64,000 nt of DNA from Paralimibaculum aggregatum (GTDB lineage: Bacteria; Pseudomonadota; Alphaproteobacteria; Rhodobacterales; Rhodobacteraceae): the NCBI RefSeq assembly GCF_030270585.1, contig NZ_BSYI01000003.1, forward strand, positions 62,001-126,000. The letters run 5' to 3'. A model generated the notes under the pieces. The model did no database searches and was not told the DNA's origin. It saw nothing but the letters and a program-made list of their open reading frames with translations. A program made the position numbers and the translations under genes. Of the stretch, positions 1 through 8,040 are shown in pieces; the stretch's first letter is position 1; every line of letters begins with the position of its first letter.

Positions 1-210
1 CTCGCGGAAGCCGAAGCCGGGGGTGATCGCCAGCAGCCCGGCGGCCACCACGGTCAGCGCGATCAGCACCGGGAACAGCGGGTAGCTGCCGAAGAAATAC
101 GCCATCAGCACCGGCACGCCGACGAAGAGCGCCAGCATCTCGCCCCAGAGCCGCAGCCGCGTCGGCCGCGACATCGCGGCGGCGGCGGGCTCGCGCGCGG
201 CTGCATCCAT
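1..210 (-). CDS. CPBP-like intramembrane protease family protein (N-terminal part)
   Basis: Seventy codons of a reverse-strand gene that runs off the left edge of the window. The translation begins MDAAAREP, has a positively charged stretch (SRPTRLRLWGE) and then two hydrophobic segments at about residues 27-43 and 46-63. This charged-then-hydrophobic start resembles the N-termini of CPBP (CAAX/Abi) membrane proteases in Rhodobacterales, but the catalytic Glu-Glu and His motifs lie outside the window, so the family is inferred. The ATG at 210 is preceded by GGAG at 7 nt spacing, which supports this start. Confidence 0.5.
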   Translation of the reverse strand, partial: MDAAAREPAAAAMSRPTRLRLWGEMLALFVGVPVLMAYFFGSYPLFPVLIALTVVAAGLLAITPGFGFRE

Positions 211-338
211 GAATCGCCTCCATCTCGGGTCACGGCGCCCGGCGGAGCGCCCGCAAAGGCCGGGGCCCCGATCACCAGATCGGGACCCCGGGCGGTCATT
301 GCAATGGACGGCCCGCGGCGGATCGCGCCGCGCCGCGG

Positions 339-968
339 TCAGGCCTGGGCCGGGATGATGACGATCTCCACCCGCCGGTTCTCCTGGCGGCCCTGCGGCG
401 TCTCGTTGCTGGCGATCGGCTGGCTCTCGCCCATGCCGAAGGAGGCGACGCGCCCCGGATGCACGCCCTGGCTGCGGAAGAAGTCGGCCACCGCCAGCGC
501 CCGGTCCTCCGAGAGCCGCTGGTTGTACTCGTCGGTGCCGCGGCTGTCGGTGTGGCCGATCAGGTCGATGAAGCTCTCGGGGTATTCCTGCAAGGTGATC
601 GCGATATCGGCCAGCGGGCCCTGGAAGCCCGGCGCGATGCGCGCGCTGTCGGTGGCGAAGGTCACGTTGCCCGGCAGGATCACCACCAGCCGGTCGCCGC
701 GGTTCTCGACATAGGCGCCGGTGCCGGCGAGGTTCTGCTCGAGCGCCGCCTGCTGCTGGTCGAGATAGACCCCGACGGCGGTGCCGGTGAGCAGCCCGAT
801 GCCGGCGCCGACCAGCGCGTTGCGGCGGTCGTCGCCGCCGGCCAGGGTGCCGAGCGCGGCGCCCGCGCCGGTTCCGACCACCGCGCCGCCGGCGGTGTAG
901 GCGCCGGGTGTGTCGCAGCCCGAAAGGGCCAGGGCTGCGGCCCCGGCGATGAGAGTGGTCCGGATCAT
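339..968 (-). CDS. OmpA-family outer-membrane lipoprotein with glycine-zipper region
   Basis: A 209-residue lipoprotein. The signal peptide ends in the lipobox LSGC with the acylated cysteine at residue 18. Residues ~25-80 are a Gly/Ala-rich glycine-zipper stretch (two GxGxGxxxG-like blocks around a short RRNAL linker). Residues ~100-205 form an OmpA C-terminal peptidoglycan-binding domain with the motif GHTDSRGTDEYN and the ending NRRVEI. The layout matches the YiaD/YfiB group, which tethers the outer membrane to peptidoglycan. The ATG at 968 was chosen over an upstream in-frame ATG at 1037 because it follows GAGGGAGA at good spacing and gives a clean lipoprotein signal. It is divergent from rnd. 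Confidence 0.88.
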   Translation of the reverse strand: MIRTTLIAGAAALALSGCDTPGAYTAGGAVVGTGAGAALGTLAGGDDRRNALVGAGIGLLTGTAVGVYLDQQQAALEQNLAGTGAYVENRGDRLVVILPGNVTFATDSARIAPGFQGPLADIAITLQEYPESFIDLIGHTDSRGTDEYNQRLSEDRALAVADFFRSQGVHPGRVASFGMGESQPIASNETPQGRQENRRVEIVIIPAQA

Positions 969-1133
969 GCTGGTCTCCCTCGCAACTTGCGATCTCACTG
1001 CCCGCCCGGCGGAGGCCGGGCGCCTGTGCCCAATCATCTATGGCGATCCGGCGCGGATCAAGGGGCTGCCCCGCCGGCTGCCCCCGCGACAACCTGTGCC
1101 GTCCCGCGGGCGATTCGAGGGCGGTTCAGGCGA

Positions 1134-1162
1134 TTGCACAGCCGTCGGGGTCGGTCTACAAC
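1134..1162 (+). promoter_or_regulatory. Predicted promoter of rnd, possibly giving a leaderless mRNA
   Basis: TTGCAC at 1134-1139, a 17-nt spacer and TACAAC at 1157-1162 form a good sigma-70-type promoter. Transcription would start near 1169-1171, on or beside the rnd ATG at 1171. No Shine-Dalgarno sequence precedes that ATG, which fits a leaderless transcript. Inference from sequence only. Confidence 0.45.
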
Positions 1163-1170
1163 GTGCGACC

Positions 1171-2358
1171 ATGCAGCCAGTGACCGATACGGATACGCTC
1201 GCGGCGCTGTGCCGCGCCTATGCCGACGCCCCCTTCGTGACCGTCGATACCGAGTTCATGCGGGAGCGCACCTATTACGCGCAGCTCTGCCTCGTGCAGA
1301 TGGCCCGGCCCGAGGGCTCGGGCGGCGGCGACGGCCTTGCCGATGCCGTGCTGATCGACCCGCTGGCCGAGGGCATCGACCTCGCGCCGCTGCTCGAGCT
1401 GATGGCGCGGCCGGTGCTCAAGGTGTTCCACGCCGCGCGCCAGGACGTGGAGATCTTCTTCAACCTCGCCGACGAGATCCCGGCGCCGCTGTTCGACACC
1501 CAGATCGCCGCGATGGTCTGCGGCTATGGCGAGCAGGTCGGCTACGAGACCCTGGTGCGCCGCATCGCCAAGGCCGAGCTCGACAAGAGCTCGCGCTTCA
1601 CCGACTGGTCGCACCGCCCGCTCTCGGCCAAGCAGCTCACCTATGCGCTGGCCGATGTCACGCATCTGCGCCCGGTCTACGAGGCGCTGGCGAAGCGGCT
1701 CGACGAGTCGGGCCGCGCCGGCTGGGTCGCCGAGGAGATGGCGGTGCTGACCAGCCCGGAGACCTACCGGACCGATCCGGACGAGGTCTGGCGCCGGGTC
1801 AAGGCGCGCTCCACCAGCCCGCGCTTCCTCGCCGTGGTGCGCAGCCTCGCGCGCTGGCGCGAGCTCACCGCGCAGGCCCGCGACGTGCCGCGCAACCGCA
1901 TCCTCAAGGATGACGCGCTGGTCGAGGTCGCCTCGGCGCGGCCGACCAGCCCGGAGGAGCTGCACAAGCTGCGCCTGCTGCAGCGCGAGGGGCGCAAGGC
2001 CGAGACCTCGGCCGAGATCCTCGCCGCGGTGGCCGAGGGGCTGGCCTGCCCGGAGGACCGGCTGCCGCGGGTGCCGCCGCCGCCCCGGCGCAAGGAGGGC
2101 TCGGCCGCCGTCGCCGATCTGCTGCGGGTGCTGCTGAAGGCGCGCGCCGACCAGCTCGGCATCGCCTCCAAGCTGCTCGCCTCCTCGTCGGATCTCGACG
2201 CGCTGGCGGGCGAGGAGGCGCCGGACCTGCCGGTGCTGCGCGGCTGGCGCTTCGAGAGCTTCGGGCGCGACGCGATGCGGGTGCGCGACGGCGAGGTCGC
2301 GCTCGCGGTCGGCCGCCAGGGCATCGAGCTGATCGAGCACCGCCCCGCCGCCGGCTGA
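1171..2358 (+). CDS. rnd: Ribonuclease D
   Basis: A 395-residue 3'-to-5' exoribonuclease involved in tRNA 3'-end maturation and RNA turnover. The N-terminal DEDDy exonuclease domain shows motif I VDTEFMRE (Asp26, Glu28), motif II with HAARQD, and motif III with YALADVTHL followed by Tyr. Residues ~210-290 form an HRDC domain (SPRFLAVVRSLARWRE, ending in ILKDDAL). Length is typical for the family. The ATG at 1171 was preferred over the much longer upstream open frame because family similarity begins here. There is no Shine-Dalgarno sequence; the promoter-like hexamers just upstream suggest a leaderless start. The gene stands alone, divergent from the OmpA lipoprotein. Confidence 0.93.
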   Translation: MQPVTDTDTLAALCRAYADAPFVTVDTEFMRERTYYAQLCLVQMARPEGSGGGDGLADAVLIDPLAEGIDLAPLLELMARPVLKVFHAARQDVEIFFNLADEIPAPLFDTQIAAMVCGYGEQVGYETLVRRIAKAELDKSSRFTDWSHRPLSAKQLTYALADVTHLRPVYEALAKRLDESGRAGWVAEEMAVLTSPETYRTDPDEVWRRVKARSTSPRFLAVVRSLARWRELTAQARDVPRNRILKDDALVEVASARPTSPEELHKLRLLQREGRKAETSAEILAAVAEGLACPEDRLPRVPPPPRRKEGSAAVADLLRVLLKARADQLGIASKLLASSSDLDALAGEEAPDLPVLRGWRFESFGRDAMRVRDGEVALAVGRQGIELIEHRPAAG

Positions 2359-2562
2359 GCCCGGCGAAGGCCGCGCGGCCGGAGGGCGGCGCCCGGGTTC
2401 CGGCCGTGCCGGCGGCGCGGCTCTCCGGGCGGCGCCGGTCCCGGCAGGTGTCGATGCCGCGGCGGTTCCGCGGTCCGGAGCGGGCCGGGGTCGCCGGGGG
2501 CCTTGTGCGAAGCGTAGGTTGTGCGAAAAAACCCTGCGCCGACACGACACAAGGAGAACGCC

Positions 2563-2811
2563 ATGAAACCCGCCATCATCGCCCTGGTCGCCACGCTGTC
2601 CGCCGCCCTCCCGGCGGCCGCGCAGGACGGTGCGAAGCCGGCCCTGTCCACCGTCATCGCCGGTCTCGAGGCCGACGGCTACCGCGTCACCGAGGTGGAT
2701 GTCGACCGCGACGCCATCGAGGTCGAGGCGGTCACGCCGGACAGCCGCCGCGTCGAGCTCCGCATCGACCCTGCGACCGGCAAGATCCTGAGCGAAACCC
2801 CCGACGACTGA
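2563..2811 (+). CDS. Small secreted PepSY-like protein
   Basis: An 82-residue protein with a signal peptide (MKPAIIALVATLSAALPAAA-Q) followed by a ~60-residue domain. The mature part (ALSTVIAGLEADGYRVTEV ... VELRIDPATGKIL) has the PepSY-like pattern of a helix, a 'Gly-Tyr-x-Val-x-x-Val' strand, and a 'Asp-Pro-x-Thr-Gly-x-Ile/Leu' end. PepSY domains bind or inhibit peptidases or sense small molecules at the cell envelope; the specific role is unknown. The ATG is preceded by AAGGAG at 6-7 nt. A ~55-bp piece of this gene (around 2610-2665, encoding PAAAQDGAKPALSTVIAG) is the recurrent core of the tandem array downstream. Confidence 0.8.
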   Translation: MKPAIIALVATLSAALPAAAQDGAKPALSTVIAGLEADGYRVTEVDVDRDAIEVEAVTPDSRRVELRIDPATGKILSETPDD

Positions 2812-4578
2812 CGCCCGCGCCCGCCACCACCGGCGCACCCGCGGCGGCCCCCGGACCGGACCAGCCAGCGCCCGCGGCCCGTTGCCACCGGCGTGCCCAC
2901 GGCGGTTGCCGGACCGGACCAGCCGGCAATGCCGCGCGCGCGGGCGGTCGGGCACGTCAGCGGAGCGGGTGCGCCAAGCTGGCCGGCGCGCTTGCCCCGT
3001 AGCCCCGCCATGACCGCGGCCAGCGCGGACGGACGGCCGGGCGGCGTCGGGCAGGGCCGGGTTTCAGGGGGCATGGAGGCCGGCAGGGCTCGGCTCCGTC
3101 CTCACTTTCCGGATCGCGGCGACGACAACGGCTGCGGCGGCGACGACAGCAGCGGCGGTGCCGTAGCCCGGGGGCCGACCGCCGCGAAACCAGCCCTGTC
3201 CACCGCAATCGCCGGGCGGCCCGGCCGCCTCCGCGGCGCGGGCGTGCCCTGCCTGTCGGCGCTCTCGCCCCGCGGCCCCGTCAAGACCGCGGGCCGCGCG
3301 GACGGGCTGCCGGGTTGCGCGTGCCGGGCCGACCTTCGGGGGTATGGAGAACGGCAGGGCTCGGCTCCGGCCTCCCGGCGGCTGCGCAGGCAACCGCGAA
3401 ACCGGCCTTCTCTACCGTCATTGCCGGGCGGTCCGGCCGCCTCCGCGGCGCGGGTGCGCAGTGCCTGCCGGCGGGCTTGGCTCGCGGCGCCGGCATGACC
3501 GTAGCCCGCGCGGACGGGCTGCACGGGCAGGGCCGACCTTCGGGGGCATGGAGACCGGCGGGGCTCGGCTCCGGTCTCCCGGCGGCTGCGCAGGACGGTG
3601 CGAAACCGGCCCTGTCCACCGTCGTCGCCGGGCGGTCTGGTCGCCTCCGCGGTGCGGGCGCGCCCTGTCTGCCGGCTGGTTTGCCACGCGGCCCCGGCAT
3701 GGTCGCAGCCCGCGCGGACGGGCGGCCGGCCTGCGCGGGGCAGGGCCGACCTTCGGGGGTATGGAGACCGGGAGGGCTCGGCTCCGGTCTCCCGGCGGCT
3801 GCGCAGGACGGTGCGAAGCCAGCCCTGTCCACCGTCATCGCCGGCCGGCCCGGCCGCCTCCGCGGCGCGGGCGTGCCCTGCCTGTCGGCGCGCTCGCCCC
3901 GCGGCCCCGGCATGACCGCGGCCCGCGCGGCCGGGCTGCGCGGGGCAGGGCCGGCCTTCGGGGGGCATGGAGACCGGCAGGTCTCGGCCCCGCCCTCCTG
4001 GCGGCTGCGCAGGATGCCGTGAAACCGGCCCTGTCTACCGTCATCGCCGGGCGATCTGGTCGCCTCCGAGGTGCGGGCGCGCCGTGCCTGCCGGCGGGCC
4101 GCGGCCCCGTCAAGACCGCGGGCCGCGCGGACGGGCTGCCGGGTTGCGCGTGCCGGACCGACCTTCGGGGGTATGGAGACCGGCAGGGCTCGGCCTCGCC
4201 CTCCCGGCGGCTGCGCGGGATGCCGCGACGCCGGCCCTGTCCACCGTCGTCGCCGGGGGGTCGGGGCGCCTCCACGGTGCGGGCGCGCAGTGGGCTTGCC
4301 CCGCGTCCCCGGCATGATCGCAGCCCGCACGGACGGGAGGCCGGGCTGCGCGGGGCAGGGCCGGTTTTCGGGGGGGATGGAGGCCGGCAGGGCTCGGTTC
4401 CGGCCTGCCTTCCCGGATCGCGGCGGCGACGATGGCTGCGGCCGTGGCGACAGCAGTGGCGGCGGTGGTAGCGGCGGTGCCGTGGCCTGGCGGGCGGCCG
4501 CCGCGGCTCCGGCCGGCCGGGGCGCCGCGGGTAGAGCCGCGGGAACGGGGGTTCGCCGCGGCGCGGTTTCGCCGGCCG
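2812..4578. repeat. Array of ~205-bp degenerate tandem repeats carrying a fragment of the upstream PepSY gene
   Basis: No gene is supported here. Near-copies of a unit that starts with (G)GCCGACCTTCGGGGG begin at about 3331, 3535, 3748, 3953, 4160 and 4363 (spacing 203-213 bp), with a diverged unit from about 3059. Each unit contains a block like GCGCAGGACGGTGCGAAGCC plus CTGTCCACCGTCATCGCCGG, which matches the PepSY gene at ~2610-2665. One forward frame (3315-4022) preserves LPAAAQDGAKPALSTVIAG in successive units, but unit lengths are not all multiples of three. Related GATCGCGGCGACGA-type segments flank the array at ~3110-3168 and ~4410-4486. A separate 60-bp duplication lies at 2822-2924. 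Confidence 0.8.
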
Positions 4579-4710
4579 GGAGGTTCGCGCGAACCTCCGC
4601 CTGCGCGCCCTGGCGCCGCGCGAACCGATGTTCGCGCGAACAGGTGTTCGCTTAGGCCGCGGCCGGGATGCGCAAAAGTTCCGGGGAACGGGGTTTCCGG
4701 GAACGAAGGT
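4579..4710. other. Cluster of GTTC/GAAC palindromes
   Basis: Contains a perfect 20-bp palindrome at 4579-4598 centred on GTTCGCGCGAAC, a second perfect 14-bp palindrome TGTTCGCGCGAACA at 4629-4642, and further GTTC/GAAC inverted pairs near 4678-4714. It lies just past the 3' end of the reverse-strand lipoprotein gene. GTTC spacing does not fit the alphaproteobacterial LexA box (GTTC-N7-GTTC). It may be a protein-binding site, a repeat element or an RNA hairpin cluster. Confidence 0.5.
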
Positions 4711-5166
4711 TCAGAAGAACATCTGCACGCCGCCGACGGTCGCGTGCACGCGCACCCCGCGGGCGGTGCGGGCGGTGTCGATCTGGAGCTCGGCATCGGC
4801 GCGCACGGCGCGGGCCTTCAGCGTGCCCGGCGGCATCGTCAGCCCGCGCGGCGGGGTGTCGACCACGAAGTCGTAGTCCAGCATCCCGTCCGAGGCCGGG
4901 GCGCCGCCGCGCCGCGCCACCAGCCGCGGGTTGGAGAAGCCGAGCCCCGGCGCGGTGCCGTAGGCGGTGAGCATCAGCCCGGCGCGGGTGCGCCCGATCT
5001 CCAGCCGCTGCACCGCCTGCACGTTCTCGGTCTGCACCTCGATCGCGGAGAGCACCTCCGGCGGCGCGGCCTCGCCCTCGGCCTCGTCCGAGCCGAACAG
5101 CGAGCAGCCGCCGAGCGCCGCCAGCGCCGCCGCCGCCGCCATCGTCCAGATCAAACGCAAACGCAT
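4711..5166 (-). CDS. Lipoprotein of unknown function
   Basis: A 151-residue reverse-strand protein. MRLRLIWTMAAAAALAALGG-C is a lipoprotein signal with lipobox LGGC. The mature part starts with an acidic linker (SLFGSDEAEGEAAPP) and continues with a compact domain of alternating strands (LEIGRTRAGLMLTAYG, then LKARAVRADAELQIDT, then RVHATVGGVQMFF). No family is recognised with confidence. ATG 5166 was preferred over a GTG two codons upstream because GAGGGAGG sits at proper distance from the ATG but would overlap the GTG. It is divergent from sufE. Confidence 0.75.
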   Translation of the reverse strand: MRLRLIWTMAAAAALAALGGCSLFGSDEAEGEAAPPEVLSAIEVQTENVQAVQRLEIGRTRAGLMLTAYGTAPGLGFSNPRLVARRGGAPASDGMLDYDFVVDTPPRGLTMPPGTLKARAVRADAELQIDTARTARGVRVHATVGGVQMFF

Positions 5167-5323
5167 CGCCACCTCCCTCGAGCTTTGCCTCTCGATATCA
5201 TCAGCCCGCGCCGATGAAAGGGGAAATCCGCCGCAGCGGTGCCGGATCCGCCATTCCGCCGCCGCCGGACTGGACGGAGCCCGCCGCTGCGCTTAAGTCG
5301 AGGGCACGTTACGGGAGGACCGC

Positions 5324-5752
5324 ATGGCCTCAGAGGCTTTCGAGGACCTGGTCGCGGAGTTCGAACTCTTCGACGACTGGGAGGAGCGCTACCGCTACGT
5401 CATCGAGCTCGGCAAGGCGATGCCGCCGCTCGGCGAGGGCGAGCGCGTGCCGGCGCACAAGGTCGAGGGCTGCGTCAGCCAGGTCTGGCTGGTGCCGGAG
5501 CTGGCCGGCGCCGGCGCCGATGCCCGGCTCGATTTCCGCGGCGACAGCGACGCGATGATCGTGCGCGGGCTGATCGCGGTGCTGCACCGGCTGTTCGCCG
5601 GCCAGCGGCTCGCCGACGTGGCGCGCACCGACGCCCATGCCGAGCTCGCCCGGCTCGGGCTCGACACCGCGCTCTCGGCGCAGCGCTCGAACGGGCTGCG
5701 CGCCATGGTGGCGCGGCTGCAGGGCCTGGCGCGGGCCGCCGCCCCGGCCTGA
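5324..5752 (+). CDS. sufE: SufE family cysteine desulfuration protein
   Basis: A 142-residue cytoplasmic protein that accepts persulfide sulfur from the SufS cysteine desulfurase and passes it to the Suf scaffold during Fe-S cluster assembly. The diagnostic segment KVEGCVSQVW holds the persulfide-accepting cysteine at about residue 50, and the C-terminal half has the conserved RSNGLRAMVARL helix. Length is normal. The ATG at 5324 follows GGGAGG at 7 nt. No other suf genes are in the window. The last codons and stop (CCCGGCCTGAGCGGCC) recur in the repeat array that begins directly after the gene. Confidence 0.93.
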   Translation: MASEAFEDLVAEFELFDDWEERYRYVIELGKAMPPLGEGERVPAHKVEGCVSQVWLVPELAGAGADARLDFRGDSDAMIVRGLIAVLHRLFAGQRLADVARTDAHAELARLGLDTALSAQRSNGLRAMVARLQGLARAAAPA

Positions 5753-6250
5753 GCGGCCCCCGGCTCGCCCGGCCTGACGGCTTCGGCCCGGCCTGACGGC
5801 CCCGGCTCGGCCCTGTCTGACCGGCCCGGTCTGTCCCGGTTGGCCCGACCCCGCGACCTGGCCCGGCCTGACCTGCCCCGGCTCGCCCGAGCTGGCCCCG
5901 CCTGACGGGCCTGACCTGCCCCGGTTGGACCAATCTGGCCCGGCCGGACGGGCCAGATCTGCCCCGGCTCGCCCGAGCTGGCCCGGCCTGACCTGCCTGA
6001 CCTGACCCGGTTCGCCCGACCTGACCTGGCCTGACGGGCCTGACCTGCGCCGGCTCGCCCGTGCTGGCCCGGCCTGAGCGGCCTGTCCTGCCCCGGTTCG
6101 CCCGTGCTGGCCCGGCCTGAGCGGCCTGACCTGCCCCGACTCGACGGACGCGGCACGGCCTGACGGGCCTGACCGGATTGGCCCGACCGGCCCGGCCCGG
6201 TCTGTCCCGGCTGGACCGGCTCGACGCGCCCGGCAGATCGCCCCGGCAGT
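5753..6250. repeat. Degenerate short-unit array after sufE, including copies of the sufE stop context
   Basis: About 500 bp made of variants of 'CCCGGCCTGACCTGCCCCGGCTCGCCCG' with an irregular period near 40-45 bp. The exact sufE 3' end CCCGGCCTGAGCGGCC reappears at about 6069 and 6114. No start-codon/ribosome-site combination or protein family is seen in any frame. Confidence 0.75.
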
Positions 6251-6311
6251 CCGCCCCGCGAGGCCGCCCCGCGAGGCCGCCCCGCGAGGCCGTCCCGCGA
6301 GGCCGCCCCGG
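6251..6311. repeat. 13-bp tandem repeat, four and a half copies
   Basis: CCGCCCCGCGAGG repeats head to tail at 6251, 6264, 6277 and 6290, the fourth copy with one change (CCGT), then a partial copy. The period is not a multiple of three. Confidence 0.85.
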
Positions 6312-6390
6312 CCTGGCCGGCGGTGCCATTTGCGTGACCTTGGCGGCGCCCCTATAGGATGGGGCCACGCGACTCATGGAGGATCCGCAG

Positions 6391-7407
6391 ATGACCGATG
6401 CCCTCACCGCGCTCCTGGCCCGGCGCGACTGGCTGCTGCTCGACGGCGCCACGGGGACCAATCTCTTCGAGATGGGCCTGCAGTCCGGCGAGGCGCCCGA
6501 GCTCTGGAACCTCGACGCGCCGGAGAAGATCCGCGCGCTGCATGACGGCTTCATCGAGGCCGGCTCGGACGTGATCCTGACCAATTCCTTCGGCGGCTCG
6601 CGCTACCGGCTGAAGCTGCACGCCGCCGAGGACCGGGCCTACGAGATCAACCGGGCCGCCGCCGCGATCGCCCGCGGCTGCGCCGACGCCTCGCCGCGCG
6701 AGATCATCGTCGCCGGCTCGGTCGGCCCCACCGGCGAGATCCTGGCGCCGGTCGGCTCGCTCTCCGAGGACGATGCCGCCGCCGCCTTCGCCGAGCAGAT
6801 CCGCGGGCTGATGGATGGCGGCGCCGACGTGATCTGGGCCGAGACGATCAGCTCCGAGGAGGAGATGCGCGCCGTGCACCGCGCGGCGGCCGGGCTCGGC
6901 GCGCCGTTCTGCGGCACGCTCAGCTTCGACACCGCCGGGCGCACCATGATGGGCGTGACCTCCGAGGGCTATGCCGCGCTGGCCGCGGGCCTCGCGCCGC
7001 AGCCGATCGCGATCGGCGCCAATTGCGGCACCGGCGCGCCGGACCTGCTGCGCACCGTGCTCGGCATCACCGCCGCGGCGCCGGAGCGGGTGGTGATCGC
7101 CAAGGGCAATGCCGGCATCCCGAAATATGTCGACGGGCACATCCACTACGACGGTACGCCGGAGCTGATGGCGGATTACGCCCGCCTCGCGCGCGATGCC
7201 GGGGCGCGGCTGATCGGCGGCTGCTGCGGCACCAAGCCCGAGCATCTGCGGGCGATGCGCGCGGCGCTCGAGGCCCATGTGCCGGGCGCCCGGCCCGGGC
7301 TCGAGGCGATCACCGCGCGGGTCGGCGGCTTCACCTCGGCCTCGGACGGCACCGGCGACGACGAGGGCGCCGAGGGCCGCACCCGCCGCCGCCGCCGCCG
7401 GGGCTGA
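6391..7407 (+). CDS. bmt: Betaine/homocysteine S-methyltransferase family protein (homocysteine-binding module of a split methionine synthase)
   Basis: A 338-residue TIM-barrel homocysteine methyltransferase. It begins with WLLLDGATGTNLFEMG and carries the zinc-thiolate ligands in GANCGTG (Cys212) and GGCCGT (Cys278, Cys279). In Rhodobacterales such stand-alone homocysteine-binding proteins act with a separate corrinoid protein, here encoded at 12996, as parts of a B12-dependent methionine synthase; betaine as methyl donor is the alternative. The ATG at 6391 follows GGAGG at 8 nt and was preferred to the ATG at 6376. The protein ends in an unusual Arg-rich tail encoded by a CGC repeat. The final ~45 codons are the source of the repeat array downstream. 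Confidence 0.87.
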   Translation: MTDALTALLARRDWLLLDGATGTNLFEMGLQSGEAPELWNLDAPEKIRALHDGFIEAGSDVILTNSFGGSRYRLKLHAAEDRAYEINRAAAAIARGCADASPREIIVAGSVGPTGEILAPVGSLSEDDAAAAFAEQIRGLMDGGADVIWAETISSEEEMRAVHRAAAGLGAPFCGTLSFDTAGRTMMGVTSEGYAALAAGLAPQPIAIGANCGTGAPDLLRTVLGITAAAPERVVIAKGNAGIPKYVDGHIHYDGTPELMADYARLARDAGARLIGGCCGTKPEHLRAMRAALEAHVPGARPGLEAITARVGGFTSASDGTGDDEGAEGRTRRRRRRG

Positions 7408-8000
7408 CCCGCCGCCCCTGCCGCCTGGGCTGATCCGCCGTCGAGGCGGACGGTGCTCGCGCGCCGCCGCTGCTGCGGCCGGGGCAGGTCCGCCACGGCC
7501 GAGGCAGATCCGCCGCCGCCGCCGCCGCCGGGGCTGACCGGCAGCCGTCGAGGCGGACGGTGCTCGCGCGCCGCCGCTGCTGCGGCCGGGGCAGGTCCGC
7601 CGCGGCCGAGGCAGATCCAACGCCGCTGCCGCCGCTGGGGCCGACCGGCAGCCGTCGAGGCGGACGGTGCTCGCGCGCCGCCGCTGCTGCGGCCGGGGCA
7701 GGTCCGCCACAGCCGAGGCAGATCCGACGCCGCCGCCGCCGCCGGGGCTGACCGGCAGCCGTCGAGGCGGACGGTGCTCGCGCGCCGCCGCCGCTGCGGC
7801 CGAGGCAGGTCCGCCGCGGCCGAGGCAGATCCGCCGCCGCCGCCGCCTGGGCAGATCCGCCGCCGCCGCCGCCTGGGCAGATCCGCCGCCGCCGCCGCCG
7901 GGGCAGATCCGCCGCCGCCGGGGCAGATCCGCCGCCGCTGCCGCCTGGGCTGATCCGCCGCCGCCGCCGAGGCGGACGGGGCTGACCCGCCACCGCTGTC
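7408..8000. repeat. 107-bp exact-period tandem array followed by a CGC/CAGATC microsatellite
   Basis: Units starting TCGAGGCGGACGGTGCTCGC lie at 7441, 7548, 7655 and 7762, spaced exactly 107 bp, with few differences between copies. Each unit contains a block (GCCGCCGCCGGGGCTGACC) that matches the last codons and stop of bmt. From about 7829 to 7970 it degenerates into GCAGATCCGCCGCCGCCGCC units of 20-25 bp. A 107-bp period shifts frame every unit, so it is not a coding repeat. Confidence 0.88.
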
Positions 8001-8040
8001 GGATCACCCCGTCGGCAAACCGCCCGCTCCCCGCCACGCC

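Noticed and set aside
3315-4022. A translated repeat protein with PAAAQDGAKPALSTVIAG units
   Set aside because: The frame is conserved only across units of 204 and 213 bp; other unit lengths shift frame, and there is no start signal. Kept as a repeat finding.
4579-4714. LexA/SOS box
   Set aside because: GTTC and GAAC occur as tight palindromes (GTTC-N4-GAAC); the alphaproteobacterial GTTC-N7-GTTC spacing was not found.
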